Below are positions 9,590 through 19,650 of a stretch of DNA of 64,000 nucleotides, in pieces. Under the pieces are notes generated by a model. The model was not told the origin of the DNA. It worked only from the letters and a program-made list of their open reading frames with translations, and did no database searches. A program made the position numbers and the translations under genes. The DNA is taken from contig NZ_CP034248.1 of the NCBI RefSeq assembly GCF_003931855.1, forward strand, positions 1,054,001-1,118,000. Reading direction: 5' to 3'. Within the stretch, counting starts at the first letter, position 1. Each line of letters starts with the position of its first letter. This stretch comes from Paenibacillus lentus. GTDB taxonomy: Bacteria > Bacillota > Bacilli > Paenibacillales > Paenibacillaceae.

Positions 9590-12500
9590 TGACCTACAAC
9601 TCCCTCACTGATGTCGTCAGATGATTTATCGACACGACCGCCTCTATGGAACAAACGCCCCACCCGATTCTTGAACGATTCGAGCAATTCGTAGACGACT
9701 GGAACGACGACCAGCGTCAGAATCGTCGAAGTAACGAGCCCGCCGATAACGACGACGGCCATGCCTTTCGAAATGATGGCTCCGCCTTCGGTAAATCCAA
9801 GTGCAAGCGGCAGCATGGCGGCCATCGTCACGACCGCCGTCATAATGATCGGTCTTAGGCGGAGCATACCCGCTTCAACCAAGGCGTAACGAACAGTGTA
9901 GCCTTCTTCGCGAAGCTGCTGCGTCCGGTCGATCAGCAGAATCGCGTTGGTCACGACGATCCCGATCAGCATCATGAAGCCGATCAGCGAGGTGATGCTC
10001 AGCGGTTCGTCGCTGATCAAGAGACCTAGCAAACCGCCTATGACGGCAAGCGGCAGCGAGAAGAGGATAACAAACGGCGCGCTCAAATTGCCGAAAGCAA
10101 TAACCATGATCAGATAGACGATAAATACGGCTGCTCCCATAGCGACAAACAGCTGGAGAAAACTTTCTGCGATATCTTCATTAATCCCACCGATTTCACG
10201 CGACACGCCGTCTGGGAGCTCAACCTGATCCAGCGCCATCGCGACTTGACCGGCAACGCCACCTTTATTTTGGCTGTCGATTTTGGCGGTAATGTTTACG
10301 ACCTGTTCTTGGTCATTGCGCTGAATGCTGGAGGCGGCATTGATCATGTTCAGCTTGGCCACTTCCTTCAGATAAACGATGGAGCCGCTCCCGGAGTGGA
10401 ATGGGATGTCGCCCAGTTTGGACAACGTATCGATGCCCGATTTATCCAATTGAACCGTTGTCGTGTAAGTGATGTTATCCAGCTTGACATCACCGATCTC
10501 ATCCTCCGTAAGCCAACTGGCAACGGTCTGATGTACCGTGGAGGCGCTTAGTCCATATTGCCATACTTTGTTCTGATCAACTTCGATCTCAAGCTCCTTC
10601 TTGGCATCGCTGAGAGAATCCTCTACTTCCTTAATTTCCGGAAATTCCTTCAGCTTCTCCTTCAGCAGCGCGGAAGCTTCAACCAGCCGGTTGAGGTCGT
10701 TCCCTTTCAAAGAATATTGAAAATCGGTGCCGCCAGAATTACTTTCGAACGATCTAACGTCTAGTTCAGAGTCTTTCGGCAATTCGGCCATCAAAATGTT
10801 TTTGTATTGCTCCTGAATAGTTTTGACATCGCTGCCTTCGCTAACTTCGGTGAAAATCTGCGCCCGATAAGGCGTTGCCTCCGTGGAGTCGTTAAACCCG
10901 ATTAGTGATTCGGTAAAGGTGAATTGTGGCTGGCCATCGGAGGCGTTCGCACCATGCAAAATATCCTCCATATCTTTGACTTTGGCATCCATGGTTTTCA
11001 AAGAAGTTCCGTACGGCATTTTAATGACGAAGTAAAACTGCCGCGGAGGCTCTTCTTCCGGCATTAAAGTGATCGATAAAAACGGCACCGTTCCAATAAT
11101 TGACGCGATGAACAAAAATCCTGCCGCCAGAAGCGTTTTGATCCGGTGGCGCAGCGACCATTCCAGCACCCGGCGGTAAAAACCTGTTGTATGTCCTGCT
11201 TTCTCTTCATGGTGCTTGATCTTGGTTCCGCGGAGCACCAGCACCTTGGCCAGCATCGGGATCACCGTCAATGCTACGAGTAGTGAGGCCAGCATGGCGG
11301 TGGACAAAGTAATTGCGAACGGCTGGAACAATTGCCCGACCATACCGCTGACAAATGCGAGTGGGGCGAAGACCCCGACCGTGGTCAGTGTGGATGACGT
11401 AATAGCTGCGCCAACTTCGCGGGTGGCCAGCTTTATGACGGATTCCCCGCGCTCCTGCGCTTTTTGCAAATGAGAATATATATTTTCGATAACGACGATA
11501 CTGTCGTCCACGACCCGTCCGATCGCGATGAACATGCCGCCTAGCGTCAGAATGTTCAAGGAGATGTCTAAGGAATTCATGACGAGCAGCGTAATTAGGA
11601 TCGACAGCGGAATTGAGACCAGAACGATCAAGGTCATGCGTATATTCCGCAGGAATAGCAGGATGACGAGCGCCGCCAGCAGAGCGCCGATAAGCCCTTC
11701 ATGCACCATTCCGCTAATAGAGGAACTGACGAGTTCCGAAGTGTCATAAATCGTCTTAAAGCCGATATCGGGAAGCTTCTGCTCCCAGTCTGCGAAGAGG
11801 GACTCAACCTCCCTCGCGAAATCTACGGCGTTGGCATCGCTAGTTTTGTAAAGTTGGATGCCGATGGCTGGCTGCTGATTCAGGCGTGCTACAAAATCGG
11901 ATTCCGAGATAGATTCAACCTTGCCCAGCTGATTCAAGCGAACCCGGGCGCCGCTCTGGGTCAGCAGGTCCATATTATCTAGGTTGTATACGCTATTGGT
12001 ATCGCTCTTTACACGGGCCATCAAGGAAGTGCCATCGAGATCGACGGCTCCTGCCGGCAGCGAAGTAAGGTTTTGGCGAACCTGGCCGGACACTTGTCCG
12101 GGGGTAAGGCCAAAATCGTTCAGCTTCCCGGCATCAAGCTTGATGGTAAGCTTCGTTTCCCGTGCTCCGATTTCGTCCATATGGTCGTAGCCGGGGATCG
12201 ATTCCAGTTCAGGCTTAATCTCGTTAGCATACCATTGATCCAGTTCCGTTTGACTCATCCCATTTCCACCATAGATGGCGAAATAATAGGCCGGAATCGA
12301 GGCATAACCGAAGGTGGCCACCTTCGGGGTACTGGCTGAAGCGGGAAGACTGACCTCTTGCAGCAAGCTTTCAATATCTTGCTTTTTCTTTTCGGGGTCG
12401 GCCTTATCAGTCAACATGACTATGATGGTCGTAAAGTTATCGCTTGACGTAGAATCCAGCGAGGTAACTCCCTCTAAGTTGGCTATTTTTTTCTCTATCG

Positions 12501-12696
12501 GTTTAGTTACTTGTTCCATGACGTCGCTGGGAGACCCGGGATATTGGGCCGTTATGAATACCATGGGAATCGAGATGTCCGGCATGATCTCCGTCTTTAA
12601 TTTCCCAGCGGCATACAGGCCGCCGCCAAACAACATAATGATCATGATAAACAAGGCGCCTATATTCTTCATGGAAAAACTGGTCAGTTTGTTCAT
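9586..12696 (-). CDS. RND family efflux permease (AcrB/SwrC type)
   Basis: 1036 residues, full length. Twelve membrane helices in the RND pattern: one N-terminal, five after the first large extracellular loop, then the duplicated half. The proton-relay pair D397-D398 is present in helix 4 (IGRVVDDSIVVIEN). Conserved family blocks (PSDVMEQVTKPIEK, ASLLVALTVIPMLA, SLPLAVIGGLLGLL) are intact. It probably exports amphiphilic compounds such as lipopeptides or antibiotics, in exchange for protons; the substrate cannot be read from sequence. Start codon lies directly behind a hairpin containing its ribosome site. Co-directional with the sensor-regulator pair upstream. Confidence 0.93.
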   Translation of the reverse strand: MNKLTSFSMKNIGALFIMIIMLFGGGLYAAGKLKTEIMPDISIPMVFITAQYPGSPSDVMEQVTKPIEKKIANLEGVTSLDSTSSDNFTTIIVMLTDKADPEKKKQDIESLLQEVSLPASASTPKVATFGYASIPAYYFAIYGGNGMSQTELDQWYANEIKPELESIPGYDHMDEIGARETKLTIKLDAGKLNDFGLTPGQVSGQVRQNLTSLPAGAVDLDGTSLMARVKSDTNSVYNLDNMDLLTQSGARVRLNQLGKVESISESDFVARLNQQPAIGIQLYKTSDANAVDFAREVESLFADWEQKLPDIGFKTIYDTSELVSSSISGMVHEGLIGALLAALVILLFLRNIRMTLIVLVSIPLSILITLLVMNSLDISLNILTLGGMFIAIGRVVDDSIVVIENIYSHLQKAQERGESVIKLATREVGAAITSSTLTTVGVFAPLAFVSGMVGQLFQPFAITLSTAMLASLLVALTVIPMLAKVLVLRGTKIKHHEEKAGHTTGFYRRVLEWSLRHRIKTLLAAGFLFIASIIGTVPFLSITLMPEEEPPRQFYFVIKMPYGTSLKTMDAKVKDMEDILHGANASDGQPQFTFTESLIGFNDSTEATPYRAQIFTEVSEGSDVKTIQEQYKNILMAELPKDSELDVRSFESNSGGTDFQYSLKGNDLNRLVEASALLKEKLKEFPEIKEVEDSLSDAKKELEIEVDQNKVWQYGLSASTVHQTVASWLTEDEIGDVKLDNITYTTTVQLDKSGIDTLSKLGDIPFHSGSGSIVYLKEVAKLNMINAASSIQRNDQEQVVNITAKIDSQNKGGVAGQVAMALDQVELPDGVSREIGGINEDIAESFLQLFVAMGAAVFIVYLIMVIAFGNLSAPFVILFSLPLAVIGGLLGLLISDEPLSITSLIGFMMLIGIVVTNAILLIDRTQQLREEGYTVRYALVEAGMLRLRPIIMTAVVTMAAMLPLALGFTEGGAIISKGMAVVVIGGLVTSTILTLVVVPVVYELLESFKNRVGRLFHRGGRVDKSSDDISEGVVGQ

Positions 12697-12726
12697 GGTA
12701 ATCCTCCTATCTTAGGAAAGATTACC
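12697..12726 (-). promoter_or_regulatory. Hairpin covering the ribosome site of the RND permease
   Basis: On the minus strand GGTAATC (from 12726) and GATTACC (ending at 12697, adjacent to ATG) form a perfect 7-bp stem; inside, TTTCCTA and TAGGAGG can pair further. The Shine-Dalgarno AGGAGG is thus inside the stem. It may limit translation of the pump mRNA or act as an operator. Confidence 0.5.
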
Positions 12727-12801
12727 AGGTAAATGTGAACTGAGTATGAATTAAATGGTTAAAATTATAATTAATTCGCATTGATCAAAGAATTAAATTA
12801 C

Positions 12802-14151
12802 TTAGGATGGCAGGATGACCGTGATTTCTGTCCCGGTTCCGGGATCGCTGCGTACTTCAATATGACCGTGATGCAGATCCACGATTCTTTTGACGATCGC
12901 CAGGCCCAGCCCGTTGCCGTTATGTACCCTGTTGCGGGAGCGATCCGCTTTGTAGAATCTTTCGAACAAATGGGCTTGATCCTCCGGTGCAATGCCGATT
13001 CCCGTATCTTTGACCGTCACAGCAACCTGGTGGATGCCCGGCCGAATGTAAATGGCGATTATGCCGCCTTCTGGAGTAAAGCGGATACTGTTCCCCAGCA
13101 GGTTGATCCACACCTGATCCAGCTGGTCGCGGTCGCCGCAAATTTTGACGACGGGCAGATCTAGATTGATCGAAATCGATTTGGCGGCCCATTGCGGTTC
13201 AAGAGCAACAGCTGTTTGGCGGATCTGTTCATCGAGCCGGAATGAGGCAGGATGGAAAGGGTGATGCTTTGATTCAAGTGAGGCGAGCTGCAGCAGGTTA
13301 TCACTCATTCGGGACATTCGCTCACTTTCCGCGATAATGATGCCAAGATAACGATCTCGCTCCATATGGCCGAGCGTTTCGTTCTCCTTCAGCGCTAGGG
13401 CGAAGCCACGGATGGATGTGAGCGGCGATTGAATTTCGTGGGAGACGTTGGAGACGAAATCCTGGCGCATCTCCTCGATTTGCTGGAGCTGCCGCCGCAT
13501 TTCGTTAAAGCTCTGCACCAGTACGCCCAATTCGTCTTTGCGCCGCGCCTTCAGTTCGCTGCTAAAATCTCCTTGGGCCATCCGCTTCGTCGCCTCTGTC
13601 ATTTTACGCAAAGGCTGGATCAAAAAGGCAGCCTCCACGACAAAAAACAAGCTGCCGCCCACCAACAGGACAGCGATCCCGGTAAGGATGATGCCGCCGA
13701 TCGGATAACTGATCTGGCTGTTTGAACTTGGCTCGATAAACATGGCATAGGTATGGTCTTGATGAGCGAAAGGCAGCCCCACATAGATATGCCCTTCGGA
13801 GGTGACTCCCTTCAAGGTTTCTCCTTGAAGTACGCTCTCGATTTGCTCTCGACTTACCTCGATTAGGGAGCTCGAGCCATACTTTTCCTCGGACAGGGAG
13901 CTGTCGAAGATTTGCATGCTGACCATACTGGCCAGATCCTTGATGTCGTCCATCACTAGGGCCCGGCGGTCGTATCCAACCCGCTCGAAAATCCGGATCA
14001 GGCTTTGGCCCAGCGTAATCATAGTTTCCTGGGTTTGATCCTGGATCTGACGCTGGTATAGATAGCCGATAATGATCGTGGAGGTCAGCAGGCTGACGAG
14101 AATGGCCACCAGAAACATCACGACGATACGGACGTATAGTGATTTGATCAT
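12802..14151 (-). CDS. Sensor histidine kinase of the efflux operon
   Basis: 449 residues. Membrane helix about 9-30, extracellular sensor domain about 31-155, second helix about 158-180, HAMP (about 180-232), HisKA with phospho-acceptor H238 in NVSHEIQSPLTS, and HATPase with DTGIGI and GNGLGLA boxes. The H-box has Ile-Gln in place of the usual Leu-Arg after the Glu, seen in some BaeS/YkoH-type kinases. It overlaps its response regulator by 4 bases and is 105 bases upstream of the RND permease, so it probably controls the pump. Confidence 0.92.
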   Translation of the reverse strand: MIKSLYVRIVVMFLVAILVSLLTSTIIIGYLYQRQIQDQTQETMITLGQSLIRIFERVGYDRRALVMDDIKDLASMVSMQIFDSSLSEEKYGSSSLIEVSREQIESVLQGETLKGVTSEGHIYVGLPFAHQDHTYAMFIEPSSNSQISYPIGGIILTGIAVLLVGGSLFFVVEAAFLIQPLRKMTEATKRMAQGDFSSELKARRKDELGVLVQSFNEMRRQLQQIEEMRQDFVSNVSHEIQSPLTSIRGFALALKENETLGHMERDRYLGIIIAESERMSRMSDNLLQLASLESKHHPFHPASFRLDEQIRQTAVALEPQWAAKSISINLDLPVVKICGDRDQLDQVWINLLGNSIRFTPEGGIIAIYIRPGIHQVAVTVKDTGIGIAPEDQAHLFERFYKADRSRNRVHNGNGLGLAIVKRIVDLHHGHIEVRSDPGTGTEITVILPS

Positions 14152-14834
14152 TTTTCCACCACAAGCCGGTAGCCGAGTCCGTATACGGTAGCGATATGAA
14201 AGGAAGGAGGCTCCTGATCGTTTGCAGAAAAGCGTTCGCGCAGCCTTTTGATATGGACGTCGACCGTCCGGTCATCCCCTGTATAGTGGGGACCCCAGAT
14301 TTGTTCGATTAGCTGCTCGCGGGTAAAGATCTGCCCGGGATAACTTCCGAGCTTAAATAAAAGCTCGAACTCCTTGGGTGGGAGTATGAACTCTTCGGAA
14401 CCCCGCCTTACTTTATAGCTTTGGCGGTCCAGCAATATGCTGCCAAGCTGAATGCTTTGGGAGGAAGCGATTTTGTAGCGCTTGAGCAGCGCTTTGATAC
14501 GGGCCACCAGCTCGAGCGGCTCAAACGGCTTTACGACATAATCGTCGGCACCCAGGTCAAACCCCTTTATTTTTTGCCCAGTCTCGCCTTTCGCGGTAAC
14601 CATAAGCAGCGGCGTATCCGGGTATAGGCGACGCAGCTCGGCGCACAACTCCCAGCCGTCCATAACCGGCATCATGATATCGAGTACAACCAGGTCGATG
14701 ATTTCCTGCTCCATCAATTTCAGTGCCATGGCACCGTTTTCGGCCTGAATGGGATGGAACCCTTCATTCGATACATAGAGACAGATCAGTTCACGTATAT
14801 GTGGATCGTCATCAACGAGCATAATAGTGGGCAT
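14148..14834 (-). CDS. OmpR-family response regulator of the efflux operon
   Basis: 228 residues from the ATG at 14834; the frame extends further upstream, but MPTIMLVDDD is the natural receiver start and AAGGAGG lies 12 bases before it. The receiver has the acidic pair DD, the phosphorylation Asp in VVLDIMMPVMDG and Lys in VKPFEP; the C-terminal winged helix ends in DRTVDVHIKRLRERF and VYGLGYRL. First gene of the minus-strand efflux operon, divergent from walR. Likely activates the RND genes. Confidence 0.93.
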   Translation of the reverse strand: MPTIMLVDDDPHIRELICLYVSNEGFHPIQAENGAMALKLMEQEIIDLVVLDIMMPVMDGWELCAELRRLYPDTPLLMVTAKGETGQKIKGFDLGADDYVVKPFEPLELVARIKALLKRYKIASSQSIQLGSILLDRQSYKVRRGSEEFILPPKEFELLFKLGSYPGQIFTREQLIEQIWGPHYTGDDRTVDVHIKRLRERFSANDQEPPSFHIATVYGLGYRLVVEK

Positions 14835-15047
14835 GGGTATAATTATCCTCCTTAAGCAACTGGTAAAAATGGGTAAATATATGTATGATCTAAAGCGACC
14901 GGGATTGTCACCACTAATGATAGAGTAACAGTTTTTGGCAGGAGCATTCAATACTTGCTCTTGGCTTTCTAATAGCTGATGCTACTTAGGATATGGTAAG
15001 ATAGAAGAAGAGTGGCCAAGGCCTGAGAGTTTGGGGTGAAGTACAAT

Positions 15048-15761
15048 ATGCAAGGTAAAATTTTAGTCGTGGACGATGAGCGTCCAATTGCGGATATTTT
15101 GAAATTTAATTTAGAGAAAGAAGGATACGAAGTCATCCTGGCTTTCGACGGAATTGAAGCTGTAGAGCTGGCGTTCACCGAGCAGCCGAATCTTATTCTG
15201 CTGGATCTGATGCTGCCGGGTAAGGATGGTATGGACGTATGCAGGGAGGTGCGCGCCAAGCTGCAGACACCGATCATTATGCTGACCGCTAAGGACGGCG
15301 AGATTGACAAGGTGCTTGGCCTGGAGCTTGGAGCTGATGATTATGTCACCAAGCCGTTTAGCACCAGGGAGCTTCTCGCCAGAGTGAAGGCGCAGATGCG
15401 CCGGCAGCAGAGGCCAGCTCAGCTGGAAAGTGCAGAAGGCAAGCAGGGAATTAGCTTGTTCGAGCTGTTGATTGATACAGATATGTATACGGTATATAAG
15501 AACGGTGAACCGCTTGATCTGACTCATCGGGAGTTTGAGCTAGTTCATTATTTGGTAAAGAACGCCGGAAAGGTGATGACTCGGGAGCACCTGTTGCAAG
15601 CGGTTTGGGGGTATGACTATTTCGGGGATGTACGCACGGTGGATGTGACGATCCGCAGGTTGCGGGAGAAGATTGAGAGTGATCCGAGCAAGCCGGAGTA
15701 TATTCTGACCCGGCGCGGGCTCGGCTATATGATGCGCAGCTCCAAGGCGGGTGGATTCTAG
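15048..15761 (+). CDS. walR: Essential response regulator WalR (YycF)
   Basis: 237 residues from the ATG at 15048 ([11 protein letters not shown]); a GTG 12 bases upstream overlaps the GGGGTGA ribosome site and is unlikely. Receiver with phospho-acceptor D53 in [11 protein letters not shown] and Lys in TKPFS, then an OmpR winged helix ([24 protein letters not shown]). WalR governs cell-wall hydrolase genes and is essential in most Firmicutes. First gene of the wal cluster; walK follows by one base. Confidence 0.97.
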   Translation: MQGKILVVDDERPIADILKFNLEKEGYEVILAFDGIEAVELAFTEQPNLILLDLMLPGKDGMDVCREVRAKLQTPIIMLTAKDGEIDKVLGLELGADDYVTKPFSTRELLARVKAQMRRQQRPAQLESAEGKQGISLFELLIDTDMYTVYKNGEPLDLTHREFELVHYLVKNAGKVMTREHLLQAVWGYDYFGDVRTVDVTIRRLREKIESDPSKPEYILTRRGLGYMMRSSKAGGF

Positions 15762-15762
15762 G

Positions 15763-17586
15763 ATGAATCTGCCCTCCTTCTTCCGTACGATCCAGGCTAA
15801 GCTGATCATCATTTACGTGCTGCTGATCCTGATCGCTATGCAATTGATCGGGGTCTATTTCGTGAGCGCGATGAAAACTTCGCTGACCAGCAACTTTACG
15901 AAAGAGCTGCAGGAGCGGGCGGCATTGTTATCGGTTCTGGCTGCGCAAAATCTGGGGGTTACCGGAGAATCGGCAGATGCATCGCTAGATAATTTAAGCG
16001 TTCTCGTCAACAATTTATTCAATATTAACGGTGCCGAGATCCAGGTGTTGGATGCGAGTGGCCGGGTTCTGACGACTTCGAAGCCGTCTCACGCCGACTA
16101 TGTCGGAACGAAGAATACGCAAACAGTAGTCAGCCGCGCGCTGCAGGGCATACGTGATAATGAAGAATACATGATCGATGAAGATAATGTCCGCAAGAAA
16201 GTGGTGGCCAAGCCCGTCATAAGAGACGGAAAGACGGTTGGCGCCATTTATATTGCGGCTTCTATGACAGAGCTATATAACACAATGGAGCGGATTAATA
16301 GTATTTTTATTTCCGGTTTATTGCTAGCTCTTGCTTTGACCGCTGTGTTGGGCGTAATTCTTGCTCATACGATTACTTCGCCGATTAAAGAGCTGACCCG
16401 GCGCGCAACTGCCGTAGCGGAGGGGAATTTTCACCAGAAGATGCCGGTGCTTGGCAATGATGAGATCGGCCAATTGAGCAAAGCATTCAACTACATGACG
16501 AGTCGGCTGCAGGATGCGCTGGCTCAGAACGAGGAAGAGAAGGAGAAGCTCGCTTCGATTCTTACCAATATGAGTGATGGCGTAATCGCGGCAGATGAGA
16601 AGCACCAGGTTATTCTAATGAACCGTCGAGCCAGCGAGATGCTGCGGGTTCAGGAGCAGGCGGTAAGTGGGAAGGATATTATGACGCTGCTTCATTTGCC
16701 GCTGGAGGAACGCGCCGTGCTGGAGCGGGGAACGATGCATTCCACGATTCTGGAGATCGATTCTCCAGAAGGGGATACATTTCTTATTCGCGTCACATTT
16801 ACACCGATTCATCGGCGGGAGTTTGGATTGAGCGGTACGATCGCTGTGCTGCAGGATGTAACGGAGCAGGAGAAGCTGGAGGCTTCCCGCAGGGAGTTCG
16901 TCGCGAACGTTTCACATGAGCTGCGCACGCCGCTGACGACGATCAAGAGTTATACTGAGGCTCTGGAGGATGGTGCGCTGGAAGACCCGGAGCTTGGCCC
17001 GCGGTTTGCCTCCGTGATTCAAAATCAGACGGATAGGATGATTCGCCTTGTTACGGATTTGCTTCATTTATCCCGTCTCGATTCCAAGGAGGCTTTGCTG
17101 CGTAAGCAATCTACCGGGGTGCTGGAAATGCTGGAAGAGGTCGTGGATCGCTTTTCCTTTCAAATGCAGGAGAAGGAGATTCATCCGGAGATTTTTATCG
17201 AGGATGGTGTGGACACGGCATGGATGGATCGGGATCAGATTGATCAGGTGTTGGACAACCTGATTTCCAATGCGATGAAGTATACACCGGAAGGTGGGAA
17301 AATTACGTTTGAGGCTCGCAGGGTGGATGATGGAATGATAGCCATTTCTGTTAAGGACAATGGAATCGGCATTCCTAAGCGTAATTTGGATCGTATCTTT
17401 GAACGGTTCTATCGGGTGGATAAGGCCAGGGCGCGCAATATGGGAGGTACGGGTCTAGGTCTATCCATTGCCCGGGAAATTGTGAGGGCCCATGGTGGGG
17501 CGATCACTTTAGATTCCGAGCTGGGGGAAGGCACCACAGTTACCTTTACACTGCCGACACAGGAACAAGGAGGCGAAGGAAAGTGA
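15763..17586 (+). CDS. walK: Sensor histidine kinase WalK (YycG)
   Basis: 607 residues from ATG 15763 (MNLPSFFRTIQAKL), preferred over GTG 15751 that lies in walR. Two membrane helices (about 15-33 and 178-200) flank an extracellular Cache/PAS-like domain; then HAMP (about 203-255), cytoplasmic PAS (about 262-372), HisKA with H385 in NVSHELRTPLTT, and HATPase with DNGIGIP and GTGLGLS. Complete domain set of WalK. Stop overlaps the walH GTG start. Confidence 0.97.
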   Translation: MNLPSFFRTIQAKLIIIYVLLILIAMQLIGVYFVSAMKTSLTSNFTKELQERAALLSVLAAQNLGVTGESADASLDNLSVLVNNLFNINGAEIQVLDASGRVLTTSKPSHADYVGTKNTQTVVSRALQGIRDNEEYMIDEDNVRKKVVAKPVIRDGKTVGAIYIAASMTELYNTMERINSIFISGLLLALALTAVLGVILAHTITSPIKELTRRATAVAEGNFHQKMPVLGNDEIGQLSKAFNYMTSRLQDALAQNEEEKEKLASILTNMSDGVIAADEKHQVILMNRRASEMLRVQEQAVSGKDIMTLLHLPLEERAVLERGTMHSTILEIDSPEGDTFLIRVTFTPIHRREFGLSGTIAVLQDVTEQEKLEASRREFVANVSHELRTPLTTIKSYTEALEDGALEDPELGPRFASVIQNQTDRMIRLVTDLLHLSRLDSKEALLRKQSTGVLEMLEEVVDRFSFQMQEKEIHPEIFIEDGVDTAWMDRDQIDQVLDNLISNAMKYTPEGGKITFEARRVDDGMIAISVKDNGIGIPKRNLDRIFERFYRVDKARARNMGGTGLGLSIAREIVRAHGGAITLDSELGEGTTVTFTLPTQEQGGEGK

Positions 17587-18863
17587 AGGAAAAGGTGAAA
17601 TCGCTCTTGCTCACTTTTCTTATCGTTTGCAGTTTAGTGCAGAGTTATTTCCTGATTTATCGGCTGCCGGGCAGTAATCCTGTAGTCAAGACAGAGAATG
17701 ACTATATCAAAACGGTGAATATGGGCGCAGAGATGCGGGCCGAAGAGCTGATATTTCCCGCACAAATCTCTATTCATATGGGTGACAACCGTCATACGGT
17801 TTTTTATCCGGATTCGATGTTCTACGACCTGATTTATTCGCGCTTGAAGGGCCGGATGTTTGAAGGGTTTCAGCGTTATCCCGTGGACAATTTGAACTGG
17901 TCAGAGATTCGCAGCCGGTATGCGGGTGTGGAGCTGCAGTTTGGCAGCGGCGTACCCGTCTCCCTTCTGCAGAAGGTAATGCAAATTACTGCTGATCCTA
18001 TATTTGAGAAAGAGAGCGTCCACCGGGTGCTCATTTACAATGGGGAGAATGAAGAGCGGGCACGAGTGTTCTTTTTTAGCTCGCAGGGGGATGTCGTGTA
18101 CGAAGCGACGAAGGCGGATTTAACGGTACAGGACGTCAAGCAGCAGGTTGATTTTGGAAAGGACTGGATTCCGTATACGCTGAAGGATGGCTATTACATC
18201 CCGGAAAAGCCGATCGATATGGTGGAAACTGTACTGAAGATAGGTGTTTTCTCAACAGAGCAAATTCAGAGCAGCTTGTTCTTTGACCCGAGCATTACGA
18301 GGATTATTCGGGAGAAAGACGGCTCAGAAATTTATACGGACAGCAGAAGAAGTCTGCAAGTGAAACAGGATGGGAATTGGATCAATTACACCGATCCAGC
18401 GGCACCGTCCGCAGGTGAGAACAGCCCGGCGAAGAACGCATTGTCCTCGATCGATTTCATAAACCAGCATGGCGGCTGGAATGGCAGCTATCGTCTGGAG
18501 CAGGTGGACGGTCTGGAGGAGATGGATACGGTCGTTTTCCGTCAATACTTCGGGAAGGGACAGTTTGGGGCTTTTCCGATTATGGATTTTAACAATTTTC
18601 GCTACGGCACCATATCTCTCGACATGCGTCAAGGCACAATTACGGGATACGAGCGGTCTCTAATGTACGTTAAAGCAGGAGATTGGGAGAAGCAGGTCGT
18701 TCAGCTGTCTAGCGGTAAAGAGTTAAAGGATAAGATCGGACGGCTGTCTGGCATTGTTAATTTGTATCCGGCGTATCTCCCTTCGTTAAGCCAGGAGGGG
18801 CTGCTGCTGAGGCCGACCTGGATTGTCGAGCTAAAAAGCGGTGCTGTGCACGAATTGAAATAA
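17583..18863 (+). CDS. yycH: WalK regulator YycH (WalH)
   Basis: 426 residues, GTG start after AAGGAGGCGAAGGAAA, overlapping the walK stop. One N-terminal membrane helix (about 7-26), then an extracellular part with the YycH fold hallmarks. In Bacillus YycH and YycI form a membrane complex that restrains WalK. Assignment rests on length, topology and position. Confidence 0.92.
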   Translation: MKEKVKSLLLTFLIVCSLVQSYFLIYRLPGSNPVVKTENDYIKTVNMGAEMRAEELIFPAQISIHMGDNRHTVFYPDSMFYDLIYSRLKGRMFEGFQRYPVDNLNWSEIRSRYAGVELQFGSGVPVSLLQKVMQITADPIFEKESVHRVLIYNGENEERARVFFFSSQGDVVYEATKADLTVQDVKQQVDFGKDWIPYTLKDGYYIPEKPIDMVETVLKIGVFSTEQIQSSLFFDPSITRIIREKDGSEIYTDSRRSLQVKQDGNWINYTDPAAPSAGENSPAKNALSSIDFINQHGGWNGSYRLEQVDGLEEMDTVVFRQYFGKGQFGAFPIMDFNNFRYGTISLDMRQGTITGYERSLMYVKAGDWEKQVVQLSSGKELKDKIGRLSGIVNLYPAYLPSLSQEGLLLRPTWIVELKSGAVHELK

Positions 18864-18892
18864 GTTATTTAAACCAAGGGAGGTCATGGAGT

Positions 18893-19642
18893 ATGGATTG
18901 GGGCAGAGCTAAAAATGTGCTCATTTACGCTTTTTTGCTGCTGAATTTAGTGCTCGGTTACCAGCTCTGGAGTGATCTGAGGGAGCAGGCAGATTCCAAT
19001 CCAGACCTTACATCCCTGGAAAGTAATATACAAAAGATCATGGAGAGCAAACGCATTAAGGTGTTGGCACAAATTCCAAGCGATACACCGCAGCTGCGTA
19101 AAATTTCATACCGTTTTGTAGACGGGCAACAGAGCCATAAGCTGGTTCATCTGCCGACGCCTGTGGATAGTAAGCTGATTTTTACACCGAAGGAGCTAGC
19201 CAATGCATTACGGTCGAGTTTGCCGGATATTGGGGATTATCGCTATGACGAGTTTGCCGGAAGCGAGAGCGTATTTGTGATGCATCCGCTGGTGGACGGA
19301 AAATGGCCGCTTTTTAAAATCAATTTAGAGCTGCACTACAGTAACCAGAAGATTGTATCGTATCGCCAGGATATCATCGAGATTAATGAATCTGCAGATG
19401 AGAAGGAGCAGCAGGTGCTTTCCGCGCCCAAAGCTCTGGGCAACTTGATAGAGAATTTTTTGCCTGAGGGTGCCGTCGTGACAAGCATTGAGCTTGGTTA
19501 TTACGGGCAGGTGTTTGACTCGGACGCTGACCTTCCGGCTTCGCCGGCATGGCGTTTCCTGCTGGAGAGTGGTGAGGAGTATTATGTACAGGGTATTAGC
19601 GGGGACGTTATCAGTCCAAACACGAAGGAATCAAAGGAGTAA
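18893..19642 (+). CDS. yycI: WalK regulator YycI (WalI)
   Basis: 249 residues. One N-terminal membrane helix in MDWGRAKNVLIYAFLLLN, with the WGRAK opening typical of YycI, followed by an extracellular beta-rich domain. Start follows AAGGGAGGTCATGGAGT. Acts with YycH on WalK. It is followed within 9 bases by walJ. Confidence 0.92.
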   Translation: MDWGRAKNVLIYAFLLLNLVLGYQLWSDLREQADSNPDLTSLESNIQKIMESKRIKVLAQIPSDTPQLRKISYRFVDGQQSHKLVHLPTPVDSKLIFTPKELANALRSSLPDIGDYRYDEFAGSESVFVMHPLVDGKWPLFKINLELHYSNQKIVSYRQDIIEINESADEKEQQVLSAPKALGNLIENFLPEGAVVTSIELGYYGQVFDSDADLPASPAWRFLLESGEEYYVQGISGDVISPNTKESKE

Positions 19643-19650
19643 TGGGGAAT

